Assembly (NCBI GenBank): GCA_032209605.1
Contig: JASFXZ010000037.1
Location: 2,728,001 to 2,792,000 of the forward strand
Reading direction: 5' to 3'
Length of the DNA: 64,000 nt
Origin: Mactromeris polynyma
Taxonomy: Eukaryota > Mollusca > Bivalvia > Venerida > Mactridae
Shown here: in pieces, positions 14,155 through 25,500 of the stretch
Position numbering within the stretch: position 1 is the stretch's first letter
Layout: each line of letters starts with the position of its first letter
Notes under the pieces: generated by a model
Seen by the model: only the letters and a program-made list of their open reading frames with translations
What the model was told of the DNA's origin: nothing
The model's database searches: none
Translations under genes and position numbers: made by a program

Positions 14155-14480
14155 TTTGTGTCATTCTCTGAGATTTTTGGCCCAAATGACACATCTCGGT
14201 GAAATTGCAGGAATATTTGTATGTCACTACAAAACAAAAAATAATGTTAAACGACATTTTTTAGGTAATTACAGAACTTTTAATGTGGTCATCAAGACTA
14301 GATCTACAAAAAATTCAGAATTTCACAAATTTAATGCAGCAACTATGTTTTAAGATACACTTATAATTTACCAATAAATGAATGCATATTATTATTTTCC
14401 TTAAACAAATGGGCCGTGTCAATGTTTACCGATAATTGTTTTGCTTTTTCTCGCTGCTGAATCATAAATCTTTGACAGAA
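14155..14480 (-). repeat. Dispersed repeat G, inverted copy
   Basis: Reverse complement relative of 6535-6855 (shared blocks tctgagatttttggcccaaa and aatgtttaccgataattgtt). Confidence 0.8.
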
Positions 14481-14905
14481 ATGTTTCAACTAGCTGTTGC
14501 AGTTAATGTGAAAACATGACGTCATCTTTATTGCGTTTTTCTCAGAAAAGAAGCACAGAGACAGATTGAAATCAAAACTCTCAGAGACTGAGATTGAAAT
14601 CAAAGAATATGTTCCAAATGCAACCTGAATTGTATTGAAAATGAATATCATTTTTCATCGTATGTCCTTTTTATAGACAGCTCCGCTTGAATATCCTATC
14701 CAACTATAATTGTAAGTGGCCTAATTTGTAAACATTTGAATTTTTAATATTCTGTACGAAACACATTAATTAATTAATAGCTAAATTCCTTCATCACGCA
14801 ACTATCATCCGTAGTTAAAATAGGTATCATGTGTACAAATATGTTTATATTTGCAATATTACTATATTTGTATTCTTTAGACTTTTCTCATGTTTAAATA
14901 TGTGA

Positions 14906-15130
14906 GTATGGTAAAGACCACCTCAATAATAAGAATACCTCAAAATTACGAACACAGTTTTCAAGTCCATTTATACTGCATTACTCTTTATTCAACCTCA
15001 ATATTAAGACTAACTCAATATTAAGACTAACTCAATATTAAGACTAACTCAATATTAAGACTACCTCAATATTAAAACCAGTATTGAAGGGTATAAAGCG
15101 TGATTTTAATTTTTGAGGTTCTACTGTATA
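14906..15130. mobile_element. MITE family C, copy 1, with an internal 17-bp array
   Basis: Starts tatggtaaagaccacctcaa and ends tttgaggttctactgtata, an imperfect inverted repeat. Inside, tcaatattaagactaac is repeated in tandem four to five times (about 14998-15075). A second copy lies at 43621-43775. Confidence 0.75.
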
Positions 15131-15656
15131 TGTATATATCATGTTTCGGTATACCGCCATATAACGATATTGTAATGGCAATGAACAAACGTTGGCTATA
15201 TTAATTACGCACTGACATTGAATTGAAATTGCTAATACGAAATTGGACCAAACGTAGCATGTGCTATTGGGCAAGAAATATAGTTTAGTCGTGAATGTAG
15301 GACGGTAATTTCGGCGTATATTTTTGATTGGGCGTGGTCATTGTACAGTATACATATTAGTCGAGCTTTCTCGACTAGTAGGTCCATTGTGAACTATTTA
15401 CATGACTCGATAACCTTTTATGTTTATTGGAAGGCGATACTAATAAATCATGGATGTTCACACTTGGTTGAAATAAAATAATTATACTTGACAGATTTAC
15501 CTGTGAAGTGCGGCAGTTGTCTCAGTATTGACTGATTTTTATGTCGGTGATAAACCTTTTGTGGTGATCCCACAATTAAATTGGATACAGTTTGGTCATC
15601 ATTAATGACCTTAGATTTCTGTAGCATGAACTAGTACTTGTATGACTTATTGGTGA

Positions 15657-16567
15657 TAACTGAGACCACCAATAAGTCATACAAGTACTAGCACTAAATG
15701 TTGCCTCAGAGATCACCAATAAGTCATACAAGTACAAGCATGTGCTACAGTAACAGCACTAAATGTTGCCTCAGAGATCACCAATAAGTCATACAAGTAC
15801 AAGCATGTGCTACAGTAACAGCACTAAATGTTGCCTCAGAGATCACCAATAAGTCATACAAGTACAAGTATGTGCTACAGTAACAGCACTAAATGTTGCC
15901 TCAGAGATCACCAATAAGTCATACAAGTACAAGCATGTGCTACAGTAACAGCACTAAATGTTGCCTCAGAGATCACCAATAAGTCATACAAGTACAAGCA
16001 TGTGCTACAGTAACAGCACTAAATGTTGCCTCAGTTATCACCAATAAGTCATACAAGTACAAGCATGTGCTACAGTAACAGCACTAAATGTTGCCTCAGT
16101 TATCACCAATAAGTCATACAAGTACAAGCATGTGCTACAGTAACAGCACTAAATGTTGCCTCAGAGATCACCAATAAGTCATACAAGTACAAGCATGTGC
16201 TACAGTAACAGCACTAAATGTTGCCTCAGAGATCACCAATAAGTCATACAAGTACAAGCATGTGCTACAGTAACAGCACTAAATGTTGCCTCAGAGATCA
16301 CCAATAAGTCATACAAGTACAAGCATGTGCTACAGTAACAGCACTAAATGTTGCCTCAGAGATCACCAATATGTCATACAAGTACAAGCATGTGCTACAG
16401 TAACAGCACTAAATGTTGCCTCAGAGATCACCAATAAGTCATACAAGTACAAGCATGTGCTACAGTAACAGCACTAAATGTTCTCAGTTATCACCAATAA
16501 GTCATACAAGTACTAGTATGTGCTACAGTAACAGCACTAAATGTTGCCTCAGTTATCACCAATACAT
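15657..16567. repeat. 65-bp minisatellite, about 14 copies
   Basis: Unit contains atcaccaataagtcatacaa, gtacaagcatgtgctacagt and aacagcactaaatgttgcct. The edge at 15601-15660 carries parts of the unit in inverted orientation (acttgtatgacttattggtgat), giving a palindrome at the array start. Confidence 0.95.
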
Positions 16568-17284
16568 AAGAAAACCTAGGACAAACAGTGAAGGGGGTGG
16601 GAATGAAAAAAGTCCTTCCAACTTCTACTTATTATTCTCAGTGGCTGCTTTCTTGTTAACTTACCAGTAGTCGGGAATTGTGAAGCTCATGATCGGATCC
16701 CAATCTACGCGGTGCTCCAACTCATCACTTATCACTTGTCAGGTTACGTGTTTCAAACCAGAGTATCCACACCTTTCTAACGAGATCAAAAGTAAAGCAC
16801 ATATTACTAATATTGATTTAAAATGTTTATAGTACATTCTATTTTATCTAGAACTTTAGATTTTGATGTCATATTTTTTTATCCATATATGCCAATATTG
16901 CTGGTATAAAACAGGATTTTTAGCAACAAAAAATAGCAGCAAAAATCAGAACAGAACAGGCCACATCGTATCTAATAAAGGAGCAAAATATACTGGCGTA
17001 TATCGAAGTACTTATGATTGTTATAAATTAAATGGTGTTTGATGTACATTCTTTTCTCTCACCACTCATTCCTATATTAATGTTAACAAGCATATTTTAT
17101 ATGCTTGTTTAATGTGTTGCATATGTTCATATGTGTTTTTAAAAGAATGATGTATACCAGTAATTAAAACATGTATTTTTTCTTGTTTAACAAAATGTAT
17201 GTATTTATATAAGTTGAAATTATGAATCATGGCTAATTAATTTCTAAATACAGTATCATATAACATTAAAACAAGAAAGTTGTA
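16568..17284. other. Intergenic, nothing recognised
   Basis: No conserved frame, RNA gene or array seen. Confidence 0.4.
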
Positions 17285-18375
17285 CTTCGCACATGATAAC
17301 ACGCACTGTCTGTAAGGCTAACTAGTAACATATAATTTGAAGTGAAATTTACTAAGCATGAAACATCGGTGTGAAGTTAGAAGTAATAGCAGTAACAGCA
17401 GCAATAGCAGTAACAGCAGCAATATCAGTAGTAGCAGTAACAGCAGTAATATCAGTAACAGCAGCAATAGCAGTAACAGCAGCAATATTAGTAGTAGCAG
17501 TAACAGCAGTAACAGCAGTAATAGCAGTAGTAGCAGTAAGAGCAGTAACAGCATTAATAGCAGTAGTAGCAGTAACAGCAGCAATATCAGTAGTAGCAGT
17601 AACAGCAGTAATAGCAGTAATAGCAGTAATAGCAGTAATAACAGTAATAACAGTAATAGCAGCAATAGCAGTAACAGCAGCAATATCAGTAGTAGCAGTA
17701 ACAGCAGTAACAGCAGTAACAGCAGTAATAGCAGTAACAGCAGTAATAGCAGTAACAGCAGCAATATCAGTAACAGCAGTAATAGCAGTAACAGCAGTAA
17801 TAGCAGTAACAGCAGCAATAGCAGTAACAGCAGCAATATCAGTAGTAGCAGTGACAGCAGTAATAGCAGTAACAGCAGTAACAGCAGTAATAGCAGTAAC
17901 AGCAGTAATAGCAGTAACAGCAGTAATAGCAGTAACAGCAGCAATAGCAGTAGTAGCAGTGACAGCAGCAATATCAGTAGTAGCAGTAACAGCAGTAGTA
18001 GCAGTAACAGCAGTAATATCAGTAACAGCAGTAATAGCAGTAACAGCAGTAATAGCAGTAACAGCAGCAATAGCAGTAACAGCAGTAATAGCATTAACAG
18101 CAGCAATATCAGTAGTAGCAGTAACAGCAGTAACAGCAGTAATAGCAGTAACAGCAGTAATAGCAGTAACAGCAGTAACAGCAGTAACAGCAGTAATAGC
18201 AGTAACAGCAGTAATAGCAGTAACAGCAGCAATAGCAGTAACAGCAGCAATAGCAGTAACAGCAGCAATATCAGTAGTAGCAGTGACAGCAGTAACAGCA
18301 GTATTACGGCTGGATGAGGTAGCAGTATTGCTGCTGTAAATCAAAGATACTAGCAGTAATAATATGTAATGTTTC
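17285..18375 (+). repeat. Element J with a CAGTAA-type trinucleotide array (17378-18303)
   Basis: The core is about 925 bp of mixed CAG/TAA/CAA triplets (agcagtaacagcagtaatag). Flanks (gataacacgcac and gaaacatcggtgtgaagtta on the left, gatgaggtagcagtattgct on the right) recur inverted at 19490-19675. Because all units are multiples of 3, several frames stay open for over 300 codons (poly-Leu, Ser/Asn, Thr/Ala-Val); these are not genes. Confidence 0.93.
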
Positions 18376-19140
18376 CGGACCTTTTTTTTTTCTGAAAGTT
18401 GTTATCGAAATACAGTTAGGTTGTTCTAATGTGAGGTTATAGACCTATTCTGTAAAGTTATTACTAGTATAACTCAGTTAAGATAAGTCGACAGTAAACA
18501 CGACCATACCCACTTTCCAATACATGTAAAGCAGCTTATGGTCATTATTATGCCTATTATCTTCAGGATTAGTATTAAATTTTGATGAAATATCGCTCAA
18601 AGTAGACAGTAGCGAAAGCTCAATTGGTAGCACTTCTGACTGGTAACTTCGACCAATAGATAGGGTGTGAGTTCGATACACATTCCTGCCTCCCCTTTTT
18701 TATGGACAATATGAATTTTATCCCTTACTCAGTGCTCGTCAATTACTTGTTGTTTGTCGGGTCTGTCTGTTTATTTCTTTTCTTTTTTTGTTATCGTCTA
18801 ATTGATTTGTTAAATCAAACGTGTTCAATGATGGCTATAGCGTCGTCGCTAAAATGTTCATTTGAACCCCTTACGTTTTTCGAATTAGCCATATCAACTT
18901 TGTTCCATATACTGTGAGTGTGCAGCGATAAATGTACATGTAATCTACTGCACGATGATATTGTGCACTTTAAAAATCATGAAACCAAATCGTTATTAGT
19001 GAATAGCTTATAAATACACAATCATGCTATACAATGTTTTAATTAATGATATTCGAGCGAACATGTATTAGTATAAGTGATGTAAGTACATCGTGTACAA
19101 CTGTAGATGACCAACGAAATATATAATATTGTAATGAAAA
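18376..19140. other. Intergenic, with a tRNA-like sequence at 18614-18692
   Basis: The segment 18614-18692 (+) has an A-box-like agctcaattggtagcac and a B-box-like gtgagttcgatacac at tRNA spacing, but the stems do not pair well, so it is a tRNA-derived remnant. The rest shows nothing recognisable. Confidence 0.5.
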
Positions 19141-19145
19141 AAACC

Positions 19146-19240
19146 AACTACCTCCCGATGGTCTCGAACTCTGACCCAAAACTAAAAAGCTTAATTAGCA
19201 TTGTAAGGACTCGCTACCATCTGAGCTATCACGGCAGTTA
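19146..19240 (-). pseudogene. tRNA-derived sequence (Val-like anticodon loop), minus strand
   Basis: On the minus strand it reads ctgccgtgatagctcagatg (A-box), a CTTACAA loop with anticodon TAC, and gagttcgagacc (B-box). The anticodon stem does not close and extra bases lie before the T arm, so it looks like a SINE head or pseudo-tRNA and not a working gene. Confidence 0.5.
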
Positions 19241-19489
19241 GTTTCACGAAATCAATATCACAATAAATAGTTTTGCTTGTTATTTGATTTACCTATTTTG
19301 ATCAATAAAGGTGGTCAAACCATGTAAACATTGCATGACGTCACTCAACTTATCGTGGTATACTTATAGAAAAGGCTGTATTACCCCCCCCCCCCCCAAT
19401 GTTATTGCTAGCAGCAGTACACCCCTCTCACTCATATCCCTCTTATCGCTTGTAGTATCAACAATGAATCTGAATCTGACCATTCTCTT

Positions 19490-19675
19490 ACTGCTAGCAA
19501 TACTTTCTGCATTGATGCTTATTACTGCTATTATCATTGATTTACAACAGTAATACTGCTACCTCTTCCAGCTGGCAGTAATAGCAGTAATCCTGCTGTT
19601 ACTGCTGTTACTGCTATTACTGCTAACTTCACACCGGTGCATGAAACTTGATGTGCGTATTATCACCTAGGGCGA
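19490..19675 (-). repeat. Element J, inverted short copy
   Basis: Reverse complement of both flanks of the 17.3-18.4 kb element, but with a core of only about 50 bp of CAG/TAA triplets compared with about 925 bp there. A run of 15 C's lies just to the left (about 19385-19399). Confidence 0.85.
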
Positions 19676-20398
19676 GTCTACAAGCGAGCCTAGTAAGTCT
19701 ACAAGCGTTCATTTGCATTTGTACAATGCCGTCATAATGAATTATGAATTGATGAGACATGCCGCAAGTTGATTAATATCATCTCCACAAAATAATGGAA
19801 GATGGAGTAATTTGTCAGATTGAGGCATGCCAATAGTTCGTATAATGTTTCCAAAATATATCTGATGAACTCCAAACGAATGTCAACAAGAATACGTTTA
19901 TATTCATTAGAATAAATGAGAAATAAAGACTGTATCATTAAATGCGTTGAATAATGTTGACACTTAGCTGTGAGGAGTGATTCATGTAAATAATTAACAT
20001 AATATTAATGTTTCAGATATCAGATGTGTTTCGGTCGCCTCGCGATCGTGAGAAAATATGACAATTCCAATCACTATTCATCATCATTTTCTGTCAATGT
20101 TATGACAAAACCCATCATGCAGATGTAGTGGCTGACAATAATCGTGAGCTAAATAAACAAGAAATATGTTGAAAATGGTCGTGTTTTGTCGTCATACTTG
20201 CAATTTGGTTAGTGTGCATCTACCGTAGTATTTCTATACACTATAAAATTAGGTATGAATGATGTTAACAAGGAAAGGTACCCTACTCTGTCCCCTCACG
20301 CTTTGCCGATACACATAACACATCAATAATGTACCCGAGTTTTAATGTAATTTGCTACTGTGACGTCAAAGATATTTGATGCTGTACGATAAATGTAA
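19676..20398. other. Intergenic, nothing recognised
   Basis: No conserved frame, RNA gene or array seen. Confidence 0.4.
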
Positions 20399-20502
20399 TT
20401 ATTAAACTATTCTGAAAAACATCAGTGTTTTTGTTGAAAACTCTTTTAACGTAGTTAATCTTGCGTAAATTGTTTTTGATGTTTTTCAGAATAGTTTAAT
20501 AA
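20399..20502. mobile_element. Small hairpin element, perfect 26-bp arms
   Basis: Left arm ttattaaactattctgaa (20399-20424 in full) and its exact reverse complement at 20477-20502 enclose 52 bases. Size and perfection suggest a MITE or a foldback sequence. Confidence 0.85.
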
Positions 20503-20837
20503 TTTCAGAAAAGGTATGGTAATATTCAATGTATGTCCTTGAATCGATAACCGTTGAACTTTAATTGTTGTATAGAGGAGGCGTGTCATGTTTTACGTCA
20601 ACCAGTCGGTCTTTAAGTACTACACTCATAATGTCAATGCTGGAATAAGACTGCTACCGGTACCAGATGTATTTATTTTATTGACGGTTGTACGTGTGTA
20701 GTATGGAACAAGAAATATCTTTAAAAATATGATCGGCACAATTTGAAGGTTAAGATTTGTTGTGCAACATAAATTGCCGAGACATTACGATTGCTGGTCA
20801 CTCCAGATCCGAAAAGGAATTCGATTAATTCGAGACC

Positions 20838-21525
20838 GCCCGGCAAGCTCAGTTGGTAGAGCGCTAGACTGTCACCCGGCAAGCTCAGTTGGTAGAGCGC
20901 TAGACTGTCACCCGGCAAGCTCACTTGGTAGAGTGCTAGACTGTCACCCGGCAAGCGCAGTTGGTAGAGCGCTAGACTGTCGCCCGGCAAGCTCAGTTGG
21001 TAGAGCGCTAGACTGTCGCCCGGCAAGCTCAGTTGGTAGAGCGCTAGACTGTCACCCGGCAAGCTCAGTTGGTAGAGCGCTAGACTGTCACCCGGCAAGC
21101 TCAGTTGGTAGAGCGCTAGACTGTCACCCGGCAAGTTCAGTTGGTAGAGCGCTAGACTGTCACCCGGCAAGCTCAGTTGGTAGAGCGCTAGATTGTCACC
21201 CGGCAAGCTCAGTTGGTAGAGCGCTAGACTGTCACCCGGCAAGCTCAGTTGGTAGAGCGCTAGACTGTCACCCGGCAAGCTCAGTTGGTAGAGCGCTAGA
21301 CTGTCACCCGGCAAGCTCAGTTGGTAGAGCGCTAGACTGTCACCCGGCAAGCTCAGTTGGTAGAGCGCTAGACTGTCACCCGGCAAGCTCAGTTGGTAGA
21401 GCGCTAGACTGTCACCCGGCAAGTTCAGTTGGTAGAGTGCTAGACTGTCGCCCGGCAAGCTCACTTGGTAGAGTGCTAGACTGTCGCCCGGCAGATTCGG
21501 GTTTGATTCCCGGGTTGTGCAGGTT
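20838..21525 (+). repeat. 36-bp array of a tRNA 5' half, about 18 copies, ending at one B-box
   Basis: The unit is cccggcaagctcagttggta followed by gagcgctagactgtca. It holds the D arm and A-box (agctcagttggtagagc) and the start of the anticodon stem of a tRNA. After the last unit the sequence runs on as gattcgggtttgattcccgg, a T arm with B-box. One tRNA-like element thus has its 5' half repeated. ORFs on both strands through this array are by-products of the 36-bp period. Confidence 0.92.
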
Positions 21526-22206
21526 ATGTTCTTCGGTGACATTGGCTTCTGGCATGTCATCCACAAGTAGAGAAGTTGTCTGTTGTTTGCGGAAGAGAAA
21601 TTAGTACAGGCTGAAAATTTGTTCCAGGAAAACTGATAAGTTCGATTGGCCGCCAAATATGTCTTCACTTGTTGAAAAAGCGGCGTAAAACCCCGATGAA
21701 AAACAAACATACTGATTCGATCTGACATACAAAGTGTCATGGTCCTCCATATATACCATAGGATCGAACACATATATCTCATCAGTATTTGATACTGTTA
21801 TACAGCTGTTTCAAGTATTATCATCATCATTATCATCATCAACATTATCAGCAGCCACGACAACAGCAACACTATAGATGACACACAATACTTTAATAAA
21901 AGTGAAGTGACAATAATTAGTTTTTTAAAACTGTAACAATGAAAGATGCACATGGTTTAACAGCATACACAACTTCTATATTTCTCGATGTCCCATATTA
22001 CTACACCGATGTTTGCCTTTCATAACGAAACTTTCATCAATCTTTTGCAAGTGTTCATTACAGTTTTAATACAAAATACTCAATGTGAGTGAAATACAGT
22101 TGCTTAAATGCAATAAGAATAAAATAAAAATCTGGACATGACAGCTTCTTGCTCATTCAAACACGATTATGCATTAACCTGATTGATAAATATACATAAT
22201 CTACAT
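21526..22206. other. Region downstream of MAN2B1, nothing recognised
   Basis: Contains a short ATC-type run near 21820-21860. No gene seen. Confidence 0.4.
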
Positions 22207-22370
22207 GTACAGTCGGACCTCGTTCATTCGAATTCATCGGGCCCGAAATTTTATTTAGTCCATTTCAATTCGACTTGCGTAAGAAGATATATCGGGTCCG
22301 GATACTTATTTCGGATGATACCGAGTATTCGGATAAAATGTTGTCGAATAAGCAAGGTCCGACTGTATAC
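22207..22370. mobile_element. MITE family B, copy 1, in the MAN2B1 3' UTR region
   Basis: Left end tacagtcggacctcgttcat, right end aagcaaggtccgactgtata (inverted). It lies about 30 nt past the stop codon. On the gene strand it contains AATAAA (plus-strand 22250-22255), about 150 nt after the stop. Other copies: 34167-34334 and 49210-49390. Confidence 0.85.
22250..22255 (-). promoter_or_regulatory. Candidate polyadenylation signal of MAN2B1
   Basis: AATAAA on the minus strand, roughly 147-152 nt past the TGA, inside the family B MITE. It is the closest canonical hexamer I found downstream of the stop. Use is inferred. Confidence 0.4.
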
Positions 22371-22401
22371 AATGTGTATAATATATATGTAGATAAGATT
22401 A

Positions 22402-22520
22402 TCAATCTTCAGTCGGCTGTATATTTATTTGGAATGTCCTTATTTCCATCGGTGACATTTCTACCATCATGTCATCTCCAATACTTTGTTGATCAACTGT
22501 TGTAAAACCGTTACCATCAT
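22402..22520 (-). CDS. MAN2B1: MAN2B1 exon 26: C-terminus and stop
   Basis: Encodes residues 988-1026, ending [21 protein letters not shown]-stop. It aligns with ITLEPMEIRTFLASVQW at the human C-terminus. The stop codon TGA is at 22402-22404. Acceptor ACTTTCAG, phase 1 in. A hairpin element begins about 30 nt past the stop. Confidence 0.94.
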
Positions 22521-25500
22521 CTGAAAGTATAAACATGCACAAATTGATACATATAATCGCAAGTCAATCATAGTGATATGTACGACAACATTATTTGTAA
22601 TTATTGACAATAGAAATTAATCATATAAGTAATTAGTGTGTGTCTATATTCTTGACCAATATTTAAGCTCAAGGAACGATTAATTCGTATTGAAGGGAAA
22701 ATGTGTATTAGTATATCTTTATTAAAGTCTCATTCTTGCATATAACACAACATTTCATTTAAATAATCATAAATATTCATACAAGACCATTCTATAAGAA
22801 GTATAAGAGACTATTGCACAGTAAGTATAGACATTAAATTTACAATCGGAAAATAGTTAAATTACAATAAAAATCAATAAATTAAAAATTGAGAAGCTGG
22901 CATTAATCTTGACTACTAAGAATTAATATCCTAAAAAACTGCACTCAAAGAAAAAAAACATATAAGATGTGAAAATCAAAACTAACACTAACTAATGAAA
23001 CAGTTTAAAACTCGAATATTACAGCAGATCAGATCTGTTGTCAACAGATTAATACCAGATTCAATTTAGCAATGTATGTTTATTGTTATTGAATTATTTC
23101 CGCGCTTTTGAACATACATGCAATTAAATGTCCAGAAATAATTACCATCCGAATTCCACTGAAATCTACGTAAATCTTCTTTCTTCATATTCGCTCCAAG
23201 AGTCAGTTCCTCTACATCAACAACATAAAACGGCACAAACAGATTCTGTGGATTGACAAAATATATATGTCATATCTAATATTGATATCGTATAAAGTGT
23301 TTTTGAACTCTAATGTCATGAACAATCCGATAATTGATCGCTGCTACGTGATTTACAACCTCTTCTGTATGTGACGTCATTTTAAGAAAACGCAGCTTGT
23401 GATGTCACTATTTGCAAGCAGGAAACAATATGCACTCCATATGGTCACTTGTTTTCATATTGCCATATGTGGCAAATATTGTTTACTGTCATTACATGGT
23501 GACGTCACATGTGATGTTTTCTGGAAATGGCGTTACTTAAAGAAGAGGTTGGAAATCGTACAGCGGCGCTAATATAACAAGTAGTATGGTTTTTAATGAA
23601 CTGTTCGTGGTTTCATGATGCCCATTTAGCTAAGGCCAATTAAGTGATATAATAGAGTACACAAGGCTTTGCATTGGAAATACATAACGTTTATAATTGT
23701 GAATAAAAAAAGCTTTCATAGTCCTCATATCTTTAAACATTTTGACCGTTTAAAGACGACTGCATTAAGTCAATGAAAATGCCTCAACATTACTCTTAAA
23801 TAAACTCTGGCTGGACTGGACTGTCTTCGGTCTTCAAACTTCTCATAGATGTGTTCGAGTCTCAATAAGATCGCTGTATGTTTGGTCTCAACTGGAGGAT
23901 TGGGCCACATATCCAATGTTAATAGATGGACATTTTCCGGTAATGCAGCCTGTACACCGGACCACTGAAAACAATAACTTATTCAATTATGCCACTATTC
24001 TGACGGGTGACCATGGGGGCGCCTAAAATTTGTTCAAACATAACATGAATAGACATGATAATTTTTCTACAACATCACACTTGTCTGTCTCTCATAAATG
24101 AGTATGCTGATCAACACTACTTTATTTATTACTTAATCTGTTTTTACATTCATACAAACTGTTAGGGTAATTCAATTCAATTTTGTCCAGAAATTCTGTG
24201 ACCAACGTAATAGTACAACCGTTTTATATTAAACATGGCGATGCCACGTCATAAACTAATTGAGATCCGTGTGACAATACAGCAATATATTAAATGGGGC
24301 TACTGTATCGTAAAAGATTTTAGACGCATGATACAATATTACAATACGAGATAAAACATACCGATGTTATATCATAAGTGTATACACAATTTATACTGCA
24401 AATATAAGAATGTTCATCAGCTTTAATTGCAATGTCATTCATCAGTCATTTCCACCTTACCGTCATGACACAGACACGATATTAGACTAGCGTGTCCATG
24501 GTAGAGGGGGTTAACTACTTAATGTCACACATTAGAAAGATAGATTAGCACAACATTGAATGTTGAATGATGACAATACATCTTACAATGTTCTTACCAG
24601 TACAGAGGACGATAGTAATAAAATACATGAAATACATAAAATACATAAAATACATAAAATACATAAAATACATAAAATACATAAAATACATAAAATACAT
24701 AAAATACATAAAATACGTAGTGTACATTTTACTTCATTCATATATTAAAGTAATATTATTCTCATTTTTGTTCATTTGTTTACCTCAGCAAACATGAAAA
24801 ATATATTTCCTACAGTTAAAACATCAATAAACATGCATAACAAAGAATGAAATCATGATGTTTTATTCCGTATTTGTTGAAGAAAGATGTTTGTACATCA
24901 TAAAATTAAAGAAAAATCCAGTTTTTAACAATCAGGCTATTTTACAAGTTTTGTCTGTTAGTAATATGGTAAAAATATATATTTTCTATCAGTTATACAT
25001 TGCAATGGTTCTTATTAGAGATGTTGAAGCCAATGTAATAACACTGCTGGATGAAGCCAATTCAAACATTTTATGTTCAGATGATCCAGATACATCTTTA
25101 ATATATACAGCACAACCAATCCAGAGCGATTCTTCGGCAACATTATATCTATTTTCCGTAGTAAAACCTTAAAAGCAATTGAACTTATCTAGAGCAACAC
25201 GTTCTCAACAACAGACGATAATTGCATCTCCAACACTCTCTCAACAACAGACGATAAGTGTATCTCCAACACTCTCTCAACAACAGACGATAAGTGTATC
25301 TCCAACAACAGACGATAAGTGTATCTCCAACAACAGACGATATGTGTATCTCCAACAACAGACGATAAGTGTATTTCCAACACTCTCCAACAACAGACGA
25401 TAAGTGTATCTCCAACAACAGACGATAAATGTATTTCCAACACTCTCCAACAACAGACGATAAGTGTATCTCCAACAACAACATACGATAAGTGTATTTC

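Noticed and set aside
17318..18344. ORFs of over 300 codons on both strands (poly-Leu, Ser/Asn, Thr/Ala/Val)
   Set aside because: They are open only because the DNA is a trinucleotide repeat lacking stop triplets in several frames; there is no other coding evidence.
20721..21782. Repeat ORFs LPGDSLALYQLS (-) and ASSVGRALDCHP (+)
   Set aside because: By-products of the 36-bp tRNA-half array; open on both strands at once.
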